From: CAWEDP01 sp963807925
GTDB lineage: Bacteria; Acidobacteriota; Vicinamibacteria; Vicinamibacterales; CAVVIG01
DNA length: 64,000 bases
NCBI GenBank assembly: GCA_963807925.1
Contig: CAWEDP010000001.1
Span: forward strand, 124,001 to 188,000
Direction of reading: 5' to 3'
Below are positions 7,753-16,717 of this stretch, in pieces. Numbering within the stretch: the first letter of the stretch is position 1; each line of letters opens with the position of its first letter. A model generated the notes under the pieces. The model made no database searches and had not been told where the DNA came from. It saw nothing but the letters and a program-made list of their open reading frames with translations. The translations under genes were made by a program, and so were the position numbers.

Positions 7753-7769
7753 CCAACTATATTATTACC
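7746..7769 (-). repeat. Right terminal inverted repeat of the transposon
   Basis: Bases 7746-7766 are the exact reverse complement of 2265-2285, and the three outer bases are ACC. The stop codon of the last cargo gene (7750-7752) falls inside it. Confidence 0.88.
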
Positions 7770-7777
7770 GATCGTTC
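7770..7777. repeat. 8-bp target-site duplication, right copy
   Basis: GATCGTTC matches 2254-2261 and overlaps the first four bases of the intact host parS palindrome (7774-7787). Confidence 0.75.
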
Positions 7778-7787
7778 CACGTGGAAC
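7774..7787. promoter_or_regulatory. parS: Host parS site upstream of parA
   Basis: GTTCCACGTGGAAC, followed by A, is a perfect palindrome matching the bacterial centromere-like ParB site. It lies 87 bases upstream of parA, a usual place for parS near the origin. The transposon entered this site and the target duplication restored it. Confidence 0.85.
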
Positions 7788-7797
7788 ATCTCGTAGA

Positions 7798-7826
7798 TTG
7801 ACGACAGGAACGAATGACCGTATCGT
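7798..7826 (+). promoter_or_regulatory. Candidate parAB promoter
   Basis: TTGACG (7798-7803) and TATCGT (7821-7826) are 17 bases apart, directly after parS. ParB spreading from parS could repress it. Confidence 0.5.
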
Positions 7827-7874
7827 TCTAACCGCCGGGTCGAAGCCCGCGAAAAAGGACACGAGATTGGTCGA

Positions 7875-8663
7875 ATGCCCAAGATAGTCGCCATCGCAAA
7901 TCAGAAGGGCGGCGTCGGCAAGACCACCACGGCCATCAACCTCGCCACGTCGTTGGCCCTTGCCGACCAGCGCATCCTCCTCGTGGACGTCGATCCGCAG
8001 GGGAATCTCACGAGCGGCGTCGGCCAGAAAGATCGCAGCGCAGCGGCCGGAACCGTCTACACCGCCCTCACCGGTGCCCTTCCGGTCGCCGACCCACGGG
8101 CTTTCCTGCTGGCCACCGCCGTCGATCGCCTGATGCTCATGCCCGCCGATCGCAACCTGACCGGGGCGGAAATCGAGCTGGTCAGCCTTCCCAATCGCGA
8201 GACCCGGCTCCGCGACGTCCTGGCCCCCCTGCGGCCCGACTTCGACTACATCTTCATCGACTGTCCGCCGTCGCTCGGCCTGCTGACGCTCAACGCGCTC
8301 GTGGCGGCCGACGCGGTGCTCATTCCGCTCCACTGCGAGTACTTCGCCCTGGAGGGTCTCGCCGACCTGGTCGCCACGCTGCGCCGCGTGCGCGCTGCGC
8401 TCAATCCATCGCTCGACATCGAGGGCGTGCTGCTCACCATGTTCGACGACCGCACGAATCTCGGCAGTCAGGTCGCGAGCGACGTCCGCGCGTTCTTCAA
8501 GGAGAAAGTGTTTCGCACGGTCATTCCGCGCAACGTCCGGCTGGGCGAGGCGCCGAGCCACGGCATGCCGGCGATTCTCTACGACGTCAAATCGCGCGGC
8601 GCCGCGGCGTATGTCGCGCTTGCGCGCGAAGTGTTGGAACGTCGCGCCGCGACGGCAGCCTGA
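7875..8663 (+). CDS. parA: Chromosome partitioning ATPase ParA (Soj)
   Basis: A 262-residue MinD/ParA-family ATPase that drives segregation of ParB-parS complexes. It opens with the deviant Walker A KGGVGKTT after IVAIANQ, including the signature lysine. VDVDPQGNLTSGVG and IFIDCPPSLGLLTLNAL (Walker B region) follow. The short N-terminus, with no HTH, marks the chromosomal type. It is 36 bases ahead of parB. The ATG at 7875 gives the canonical MPKIVAIANQKGG beginning. Confidence 0.97.
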   Translation: MPKIVAIANQKGGVGKTTTAINLATSLALADQRILLVDVDPQGNLTSGVGQKDRSAAAGTVYTALTGALPVADPRAFLLATAVDRLMLMPADRNLTGAEIELVSLPNRETRLRDVLAPLRPDFDYIFIDCPPSLGLLTLNALVAADAVLIPLHCEYFALEGLADLVATLRRVRAALNPSLDIEGVLLTMFDDRTNLGSQVASDVRAFFKEKVFRTVIPRNVRLGEAPSHGMPAILYDVKSRGAAAYVALAREVLERRAATAA

Positions 8664-8699
8664 TCGCGTCGCGGTCCATTCCTGAACCGGACAGCTCAC

Positions 8700-9566
8700 A
8701 TGGAGAAACGACCGGCCCTGGGAAAAGGTCTGAGCGCGCTCATCCCGGACGCGCCCGACCCGCCAGCGACCCCCGCGGAAGTCGACATCGACCGCCTCGT
8801 CCCGAATCAGTTTCAGCCGCGCGTTCGGATCGAGGATGGCCCGCTCGACGACCTCGCGCGGTCGATCAAGGCGCAGGGCGTCATCCAGCCGATCGTCGTC
8901 CGCCCGGTGGGCGATCGCTTCCACATCATCGCGGGCGAACGCCGCTGGCGCGCCGCCATGAAGGCCGGTCTGCTCCGGGTGCCAGTGGTGGTTCGCGACG
9001 TGGCGTCGGGCGAGGAGCGTTCGCTGCTCGAGATGGCGCTGATCGAGAACATCCAGCGCGAGGACCTGAACCCGATTGAGGAGGCGCTCGCGTACCGTCG
9101 CCTGGCCGACCAGTTCCAGTTGACGCAGGAGGACATCGCGGTCGCCGTCGGCAGGGATCGCGCGACGGTGGCCAACCATCTGCGCCTGCTGAAGCTGCCC
9201 GAGGAGGTGCGCGCCGAAGTCGCGGGCCGCGGGCTGTCGATGGGTCATGCGCGGGCGCTGCTCGCGCTCTCGACCGAAGACGAGCAGCGCCGCGTGGCGC
9301 GTGACGTGATGGCCAGGCGTCTGTCGGTGCGCGAGACCGAGTCGCTGGTGAAAAAGACCTCCGAGCGCCACTCCCCTCAGCAACCGGGCGCACCCTCGGC
9401 GCCGGGCGACGTCCATACCCGGGCGGCCGAGGAACGGCTGCGGCTTGCCCTCGGCACCCGCGTGCGCATCGTGCGACGCGGGACGCGCGGCCGCATCGAA
9501 ATCGATTTCGTGTCGGAGGACGAGTTGATACGGATCTTTGATCGGCTGACGGAATCGGGAAGGTAG
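8700..9566 (+). CDS. parB: Chromosome partitioning protein ParB (Spo0J)
   Basis: A 288-residue ParB CTPase that binds parS, loads as a sliding clamp and stimulates ParA. The N-terminal ALGKGLSALI contains the ParA-interacting peptide. GERRWR (79-84) is the CTP-binding motif, and ENIQREDLNPIEEA (116-129) is followed by an HTH (TQEDIAVAVGRDRATVANHLRLL) that reads parS. A dimerisation region of about 45 residues closes the protein after a linker rich in Pro/Ser. Two parS palindromes lie upstream, at 2283 and 7774. Confidence 0.97.
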   Translation: MEKRPALGKGLSALIPDAPDPPATPAEVDIDRLVPNQFQPRVRIEDGPLDDLARSIKAQGVIQPIVVRPVGDRFHIIAGERRWRAAMKAGLLRVPVVVRDVASGEERSLLEMALIENIQREDLNPIEEALAYRRLADQFQLTQEDIAVAVGRDRATVANHLRLLKLPEEVRAEVAGRGLSMGHARALLALSTEDEQRRVARDVMARRLSVRETESLVKKTSERHSPQQPGAPSAPGDVHTRAAEERLRLALGTRVRIVRRGTRGRIEIDFVSEDELIRIFDRLTESGR

Positions 9567-9589
9567 GGAGCGGCAGGTGTGAGTTGACC

Positions 9590-9630
9590 ATTGGGGACTG
9601 GTGATTCGGCATTGAGGACTGGAAATCGGG
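9590..9630 (+). repeat. Two tandem imperfect 20-bp repeats
   Basis: ATTGGGGACTGGTGATTCGG (9590-9609) and ATTGAGGACTGGAAATCGGG (9611-9630) lie between parB and selD. They look like a small dispersed-repeat unit; no role is evident. Confidence 0.5.
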
Positions 9631-9685
9631 GAAGGGGCATCATGGACGCGCGCGCAGTCCCGGGGCCGCGCGGGAAAGGAGGCCA

Positions 9686-10732
9686 GTGGCCAAGCGTCTG
9701 ACGCAGATGGTCGCCTGCGCCGGTTGAGCGAGCAAACTCGCCGCCGGCGAGCTCGCTCAGGTGCTGAGCGTCATACCCGCGATTGCTGACGACCGGGTCC
9801 TCGTCGACTTTCGGACCTCCGACGATGCGGGTGTGTACAGGTGGGAGAGCGGGCCGGCCCTCGTGCAGACGGTCGATTTCTTCACGCCGATCGTGGACGA
9901 TCCGTTCACGTACGGCCAGATCGCCGCCGCCAATGCCCTGAGCGACGTCTATGCCATGGGCGGCCGCCCGTTGACGGCGCTCGCCATCGCCGGCTTTCCC
10001 AAGGACACGCTCGAACCGGGCACGATGGAGGCGGTGTTTCAGGGCGGGTTCGACAAGCTGCGCGAAGCCGGCGTGGCGCTGCTCGGCGGGCACACGGTCC
10101 AGGATCAGGAAATCAAGTTCGGGTACGCGGTGACGGGCGCGATCGACCCGGCGCGCATTTTCTCGAACGCCGGCGCGCGTCCCGACGACGTGCTGTTCCT
10201 CACCAAACCGCTCGGCACGGGCATCGTCGGCACCGCCATCAAGTTCGATCGAGCGCCTGCCGCCCTTCAGCGGGAGGCGGTGGCGTCGATGCAGACGCTG
10301 AACCGCGCCGCCTCGGAGGCGCTGCAGACCCTGGACCCGGGCGTCGTGCACGCGTCGACCGACGTCACCGGGTTCGGGCTCATCGGACACGCGACCCAAA
10401 TCGCGCGGGCGAGCGGTGTGACGCTGAGCATCGACCTGGGGGCGGTGCCGGTGTTCGCCGGCTTGACGGCGCTCCTGTCCGGCAACCGGTCCGCGGGCTT
10501 GCGCTCGAATCAGGAATACTTCGGCGGCGGCGTCGCGTATGCGGCCGGCCTCGACTCCCCGCTCGTCACGGTGCTGTTCGACCCGCAGACGTCGGGTGGT
10601 CTGCTGGTTGCCGTGTCACCGGACGCGGCCGATGGGGTGGCGGGCAGGCTGGCGAGCGCCGGCGTTCGCGCGGCGCCGATCGGGCGGGTCGAGCGGCCCC
10701 GTCCTGGCGTTCTGGTTGTCGTCGGACGGTGA
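9686..10732 (+). CDS. selD: Selenide, water dikinase SelD, selenocysteine-containing (in-frame TGA at 9725)
   Basis: Makes selenophosphate from selenide and ATP, the selenium donor for selenocysteine and selenouridine. Reading from the GTG at 9686 (AAAGGAGG three bases upstream) gives MAKRLTQMVACAG-U-ASKL, where TGA (9725-9727) stands at the catalytic Cys/Sec position of the family (LTQ...GC/U...K). Downstream VDFFTPIVDDPFTYGQIAAANALSD, ALLGGHTVQDQEIKFGYAVTG, STDVTGFGLIGH and DPQTSGGLL are diagnostic. Full length would be 348 residues. Starting at the GTG at 9761 would remove the catalytic N-terminus. A SECIS-like hairpin begins at the TGA. Confidence 0.93.
9725..9759 (+). promoter_or_regulatory. 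Bacterial SECIS-like hairpin in selD
   Basis: TGAGCGAG (9725-9732) pairs perfectly with CTCGCTCA (9752-9759). An upper stem CTCGCC (9737-9742) / GGCGAG (9746-9751) closes a GCC loop, with a CAAA bulge on the 5' side. A hairpin starting at the UGA with a small G-containing apical loop is the known bacterial layout for SelB-dependent recoding. Confidence 0.8.
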
Positions 10733-10778
10733 GAATGGTATAAAGTTGGGTTGCTTGTGAAACTCTTCGCAAGCTCCC

Positions 10779-10800
10779 CCGTCTGCACAGGCGCAGACGG
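10779..10800 (+). terminator. Hairpin after selD, possible weak terminator
   Basis: CCGTCTGC (10779-10786) pairs with GCAGACGG (10793-10800) around a 6-base loop. No T-tract follows, so termination is uncertain. Confidence 0.35.
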
Positions 10801-10878
10801 TCAAGCCGACAAGACGCCCCTCTGCGCGCACGCCGCCCTTCGAATGCGAGCGGCGGCAGAGCGGCGGTAACGGTTCAG

Positions 10879-11427
10879 ATGACCACCAGAGCCGCCGCCA
10901 ACCGATACGCCCGCGCCCTGTTCGACGTGGCGCTCAAGGAGGGCGGCGATCTCGATCGCCTCGAGACGGAACTGGTGTGGGTTCTCGATCTCTTCAGGCA
11001 CCACGAGGCGCTCGCGAGGGTGATGCTCAATCCGGCGGTCCCGGCGGCGCGCAAGCGCGCCGCCATCGGCGAGCTGACCGCCGCGCTCGGCCTCGCGCCG
11101 CCGCTCGCGAAGCTCCTGACGCTCCTCGCCGAGCGCGATCGGCTGGTCGTGCTGCCCGATCTGGTGGCCGCGTTCCTGGAACGCCTGCTGGATCACCGGC
11201 ACGTCGTGCGCGCGGAGGTCACCACGACCGCGCCGCTGTCTCCGGAGCGCGCGCACGAGATAGAGCGGCGGCTGGCGCAGGTCACCGGGAAGACGGTCAC
11301 GGTCTCGTCGCGCGTCGATCCGTCGATCATCGGCGGCGTCGTGGCGCGGATCGGCGGCACCGTGTACGACGCCAGCGTGACGCATCAACTGGAACGGATG
11401 CGAACGCGACTGGCCGAGGGGGCGTGA
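10879..11427 (+). CDS. atpH: ATP synthase F1 subunit delta
   Basis: A 182-residue OSCP/delta subunit forming the top of the peripheral stalk that ties F1 to the b subunits. The N-terminal RAAANRYARALFDVA and the C-terminal VSSRVDPSIIGGVVARIG with DASVTHQLERMR are family hallmarks. It is the first gene of an F1 cluster; neither atpB, atpE nor atpF precedes it. A 93-base spacer separates it from atpA. Confidence 0.95.
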   Translation: MTTRAAANRYARALFDVALKEGGDLDRLETELVWVLDLFRHHEALARVMLNPAVPAARKRAAIGELTAALGLAPPLAKLLTLLAERDRLVVLPDLVAAFLERLLDHRHVVRAEVTTTAPLSPERAHEIERRLAQVTGKTVTVSSRVDPSIIGGVVARIGGTVYDASVTHQLERMRTRLAEGA

Positions 11428-11520
11428 CGAGGGGCGGGCGGCAACGGAGGCCGGCAGCCCCGAGCCACGAGTCCCGACCCGCGAATCAGGAGCCCGAGCG
11501 TCGAGAAGGGCGGACACGAG

Positions 11521-13047
<1,527 letters not shown>

Positions 13048-13056
13048 CTAGCTAGG

Positions 13057-13941
13057 ATGCCGTCCTTAATCGACCTCCGGCGGCGCATTCGCGCGGTGAA
13101 GAATACGCAGCAGATCACCAAGGCCATGAAGATGGTCGCCGCCTCCAAGCTCCGCCGCGCTCAGGAGCGAATCGTGAACGCGCGCCCGTACGCCGTACAG
13201 ATGCAGCGCGTGCTGTCGAGCGTCGCGGGTCGGGTCGATCCGTCGATCCATCCCCTGCTCGAGCGCCGCGAGCAGCGCCCCGAGAGCCGGACCCTCGCGA
13301 TTGTGGTGACCGCCGACAAGGGGCTGTGTGGCAGCTTCAACACCAACATCATCAAGGCGGGCGGCGCCGTCGTGCTGGAACAGGCGCATCCGGTGCTCGG
13401 CCTGGTCGGTCGCAAGGGGCGCGACTTCTTCGGCCGCCGCGGGTTCGCCGCGCTGTTCGAAGAGGTCGGCATCTTTCAGCGCCTGCGCTTCGACGACGCC
13501 CGCCGGATCGCCCGGACCGCGGTGGAGGCGTTCACCTCTGGACAAGTCGACCGCGTGATGCTGATCTACAACGAGTTCAAGTCCGTCATCTCCCAGCGCG
13601 TCGTCGTCGACCAGTTGCTGCCGATTGCGCGGGCCGACGTCGAGGCCGGCATGGCGGTGGCCGCCAGCAGCGTCGATGGGGCCAACGCCGACTACCTGTA
13701 CGAGCCGTCGCCGCAGGAGATCTTCAATCAGCTGCTCCCGCGCTACGTCGAGGTGCAGGTGTACCGGGCGCTGCTCGAGTCGAACGCCGCGTTCTTCGCG
13801 GCGCAGATGGCGGCGATGGACACGGCAACGAAGAACTCGGCGGAGATGATCGGGACGCTGACCCTGTACATGAACAAGGTGCGCCAGGCGGCCATCACGC
13901 GCGAGATCATCGAGGTCGTTTCGGGAGCACAGGCCCTATAG
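13057..13941 (+). CDS. atpG: ATP synthase F1 subunit gamma
   Basis: A 294-residue central-stalk subunit that couples Fo rotation to catalysis. N-terminal helix: RRRIRAVKNTQQITKAMKMVAASKLRRAQ. ADKGLCGSFNTN and the C-terminal helix AMDTATKNSAEMIGTLTLYMNKVRQAAITREIIEVVSGAQAL, with its near-invariant end, identify it. It lies between atpA and atpD in the classical F1 order. Confidence 0.98.
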   Translation: MPSLIDLRRRIRAVKNTQQITKAMKMVAASKLRRAQERIVNARPYAVQMQRVLSSVAGRVDPSIHPLLERREQRPESRTLAIVVTADKGLCGSFNTNIIKAGGAVVLEQAHPVLGLVGRKGRDFFGRRGFAALFEEVGIFQRLRFDDARRIARTAVEAFTSGQVDRVMLIYNEFKSVISQRVVVDQLLPIARADVEAGMAVAASSVDGANADYLYEPSPQEIFNQLLPRYVEVQVYRALLESNAAFFAAQMAAMDTATKNSAEMIGTLTLYMNKVRQAAITREIIEVVSGAQAL

Positions 13942-14002
13942 GCGGACGCCACGGACCGAGCCGGGATCGGGCCCGGCCGAGTGCCGGGTTGCGAGACAAA
14001 GT

Positions 14003-15451
14003 ATGGCAGACAACCATCACGTTGGAAGGATCGTTCAGGTGATCGGGCCGGTCATCGACGTGGAGTTCGAGGCCGGCCACCTGCCCGAAATCTATAATGC
14101 GCTGCGCGTCGTCTCCGAGGGCCAGGGCGGCGCCCCGCCGCTCGATGTGATCGCGGAGGTCGAGCAGCATCTCGGCGAAAACCGCGTGCGCGCGGTCGCC
14201 ATGAAGCCGACCGACGGGATGCAGCGCGGCATGAAGGCGGCCGATCTCGGCCATCCGATCGAGGTGCCGGTTGGCCCCGGCACGCTCGGGCGGGTGATGA
14301 ACGTGCTCGGGGAGCCGGTCGACTTCCCCGACCGTCCCGTCGAGGCCAAGGAGCATTGGTCGATCCACCGGGCGCCGCCGTCGCTCGAAGATCAATCGAC
14401 CGAGCTGAAGATGTTCGAGACGGGCATCAAGGTCATCGACCTGCTCGAGCCGTACCTGCAGGGCGGCAAGATTGGCCTCTTCGGCGGCGCGGGCGTCGGC
14501 AAGACCGTCGTGATCATGGAGCTGATTCACAACATCGCCCTGAAGCACGGCGGGGTGTCGGTGTTCGGCGGCGTCGGCGAGCGCACGCGCGAGGGCAACG
14601 ACCTCTGGCTCGAGTTCCAGGAGAGCGGCGTCATCGACATCGAGAATCCGGCCAAGTCGCGGGCGGCGCTCGTCTACGGCCAGATGACGGAGCCTCCGGG
14701 CGCGCGGCTGCGCGTCGGCCTGTCGGCGCTCACCGTGGCGGAGTACTTTCGCGACGGCGAAGGCAAGGACGTGCTGCTGTTCATCGACAACATCTTCCGG
14801 TTCACGCAGGCCGGCTCGGAAGTGTCGGCGCTGCTCGGCCGGATGCCGTCGGCCGTCGGCTATCAGCCGACGCTGCTGACGGAGATGGGCGAGTTGCAGG
14901 AGCGGATCACGTCGACGAAGAAAGGCTCGATCACCTCGGTGCAGGCGATCTACGTGCCGGCGGACGACTACACGGATCCCGCGCCGGCGACGACGTTCGC
15001 CCACCTGGACGCGACGACGAACCTGTCGCGGCAGATCGCCGAGCTGGGGATCTATCCGGCCGTCGACCCGCTGGCTTCCACGTCGCGCATCCTCGACCCG
15101 CGCATCATCGGCGACGAGCACTACGGGGTCGCCCGGCAGGTGAAGCAGATCCTGCAGCGCTACAAGGATCTGCAGGACATCATCGCGATTCTGGGCATCG
15201 ACGAGCTGTCGGAGGACGACAAGCTGACCGTCTCGCGGGCGCGCAAGATCCAGAAGTTCCTCTCGCAGCCCTTCTTCGTCGCACAGCAGTTCACCGGGCT
15301 CGAAGGCAAGTACGTGACGATCGGCGATACCATCCGGGGGTTCAAGGAAATCGTCGAGGGCAGGCACGACGAGATCCCGGAGCAGGACTTCTTCCTGGTC
15401 GGCACGATCGACGACGTCGTGGACCGGTTCAAGAAGCGCCAGGCGGCGTGA
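14003..15451 (+). CDS. atpD: ATP synthase F1 subunit beta
   Basis: A 482-residue catalytic subunit. The Walker A GGAGVGKTVVIMELI, GGVGERTREGNDLW with the catalytic Glu, LLFIDNIFRFTQAGSEVSALLGRMPSAVGYQPTL and the DELSEDDKLTV C-terminal element are all present. Residues 40-75 hold a longer-than-minimal loop (GQGGAPPLDVIAEVEQ). The stop and the atpC ATG are one base apart. Confidence 0.98.
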   Translation: MADNHHVGRIVQVIGPVIDVEFEAGHLPEIYNALRVVSEGQGGAPPLDVIAEVEQHLGENRVRAVAMKPTDGMQRGMKAADLGHPIEVPVGPGTLGRVMNVLGEPVDFPDRPVEAKEHWSIHRAPPSLEDQSTELKMFETGIKVIDLLEPYLQGGKIGLFGGAGVGKTVVIMELIHNIALKHGGVSVFGGVGERTREGNDLWLEFQESGVIDIENPAKSRAALVYGQMTEPPGARLRVGLSALTVAEYFRDGEGKDVLLFIDNIFRFTQAGSEVSALLGRMPSAVGYQPTLLTEMGELQERITSTKKGSITSVQAIYVPADDYTDPAPATTFAHLDATTNLSRQIAELGIYPAVDPLASTSRILDPRIIGDEHYGVARQVKQILQRYKDLQDIIAILGIDELSEDDKLTVSRARKIQKFLSQPFFVAQQFTGLEGKYVTIGDTIRGFKEIVEGRHDEIPEQDFFLVGTIDDVVDRFKKRQAA

Positions 15452-15452
15452 G

Positions 15453-15875
15453 ATGGCGCTCCCGACGCGGATTCAGCTGCAGATCGTGTCGGCCGACCGG
15501 ATGCTCGTCAGCGAGCCGGTCGACGAGGTGGAGATCCCGGGCGCCGAGGGCTACTTCGGTGTGCTCCCCGGGCACACGCCGCTGCTCGCGACACTGCAGG
15601 TCGGGCAGCTGTCGTACCGACAGGGATCGGAGCGGAGGTATCTGGCCGTCGCGTTCGGGTTTGCGGAAGTGCAGCCGGACCGGGTGACGATTCTGGCGGA
15701 GTTCGCCGAGCGCGCCGACGAGATCGACGTGGCGCGCGCCGAGGCGTCCAGACAGCGCGCCGAGCAGCGGCTCGCGTCCGCGCAGATGGAGATCGACGCC
15801 GAGCGGGCGCGCATCGCGCTGATGAAGTCGCTCATCCGCCTCCAGGTGGCGGCGCGGGCCCGAATCCGTTCGTAA
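15453..15875 (+). CDS. atpC: ATP synthase F1 subunit epsilon
   Basis: A 140-residue rotor subunit that can inhibit ATP hydrolysis. The N-terminal beta sandwich includes LQIVSADRMLVSEPVDEVEIPGAEGYFGVLPGHTPLLATLQVG, a family signature. The C-terminal two-helix domain (RAEASRQRAEQRLASAQ, then ARIALMKSLIRLQVAARAR) is full length. It closes the F1 cluster; the exporter gene follows with no gap. Confidence 0.97.
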   Translation: MALPTRIQLQIVSADRMLVSEPVDEVEIPGAEGYFGVLPGHTPLLATLQVGQLSYRQGSERRYLAVAFGFAEVQPDRVTILAEFAERADEIDVARAEASRQRAEQRLASAQMEIDAERARIALMKSLIRLQVAARARIRS

Positions 15876-15876
15876 A

Positions 15877-16671
15877 TTGCACGAGAACCTCCTCCGGCTC
15901 GTTCGCTATCGCGGCCTGATCCAGAGTCTCGTCGCGCGCGAGCTGAAGGCCCGGTATCGCGGCTCGGTGCTCGGATTCTTCTGGTCGTTCGTCAACCCGC
16001 TGCTCCTTCTCACGATCTACTCGTTCGTCTTCACCGTGGTGATGCCGGGGCTCCACCCGAAGGAAATCGAGCCGTTCGCGTTGTTCATGTTCTGCGGCAT
16101 TCTTCCGTGGACGTGGTTCTCGTCCTCGCTCATCGAGGCGTCGGGGTCGCTCATTTCAGGCGGCAACCTGATCAAGAAGGTGCTGTTTCCGGCCGAAGTG
16201 CTGCCCATCGTCAACGTCCTCGCGAACATGGTGCACTTCTTCCTCGGGCTGCCGATCCTCGTCGCGTTCCTCGTCTACTACCGCCATCCGCCCGACGCTC
16301 TGGATCTCATCTGGTTTCCCGTGACCGTCTTCGTGCAGCTCCTCTTCACGATCGCGCTGGCGCTCGTGCTGGCCGCCCTGACGGTGCACTTTCGCGATCT
16401 GCGCGATATCCTGTCGAATCTGTTGACGCTGTGGTTCTTCGCGACGCCGATCATCTACTCGATCCAGTCGGCCCCGGGCCTCAGCAAGCGCGTGCTCGAC
16501 CTCAATCCGATGACCCACGTCATCGTGGCCTACCAGGAAATCCTGTTCTATCCCGGCCAGATCGGGCATTGGAAATGGCTGCTCGCGCTCGGCGGCGCGT
16601 CGGTCGTGCTGTTCCTCGGCGGCTACTGGATCTTCGATCGGCTGCGCGATTCGTTTGCCGAGGCGGTATGA
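15877..16671 (+). CDS. ABC-2 type polysaccharide export permease (Wzm/TagG family)
   Basis: A 264-residue inner-membrane permease with about six hydrophobic segments. LVARELKARYRGSVLGFFWSFVNPLLLL is the amphipathic coupling element of the Wzm/KpsM class, and LSNLLTLWFFATPIIYSI and LNPMTHVIVAYQEILFY are typical C-terminal features. It probably exports an undecaprenyl-linked O-antigen or similar glycan with the ATPase 46 bases downstream. The TTG start lies 1 base after the atpC stop, so it may be cotranscribed with the F1 genes. Confidence 0.92.
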   Translation: MHENLLRLVRYRGLIQSLVARELKARYRGSVLGFFWSFVNPLLLLTIYSFVFTVVMPGLHPKEIEPFALFMFCGILPWTWFSSSLIEASGSLISGGNLIKKVLFPAEVLPIVNVLANMVHFFLGLPILVAFLVYYRHPPDALDLIWFPVTVFVQLLFTIALALVLAALTVHFRDLRDILSNLLTLWFFATPIIYSIQSAPGLSKRVLDLNPMTHVIVAYQEILFYPGQIGHWKWLLALGGASVVLFLGGYWIFDRLRDSFAEAV

Positions 16672-16717
16672 CCGGGGCCGGGCACCCTCGCCGCACGTTG
16701 CGCACAGCGGCCGCACC

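Larger units (their letters stand above)
2262..7769 (+). mobile_element. IS1595-family transposon with restriction-modification-like cargo, inserted at parS
   Basis: A 5508-bp segment is bounded by inverted repeats (2262-2285 and 7746-7769; 21 identical inner bases plus 3 outer bases of which 1 matches) and flanked by GATCGTTC direct repeats. It contains a full IS1595-type transposase, several small unknown genes, a single-TM protein and a regulator-methyltransferase-nuclease-like operon. Its intergenic DNA is visibly more AT-rich than the flanks. Removing it and one repeat copy joins rsmG to an intact parS and parA, the common bacterial order. IS1595 elements with passenger genes are a known class; this cargo and this target are what is unusual. 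Confidence 0.85.

Noticed and set aside
7749..9416. Long open frame antisense to parA-parB (555 codons)
   Set aside because: Arg/His/Gln-rich shadow of two clearly recognised genes in GC-rich DNA.
9725..9727. TGA in selD as a nonsense mutation or evidence for a start at 9761
   Set aside because: The codon sits at the family's Cys/Sec position, flanking frame sequence is conserved, and a SECIS-like hairpin begins at it.
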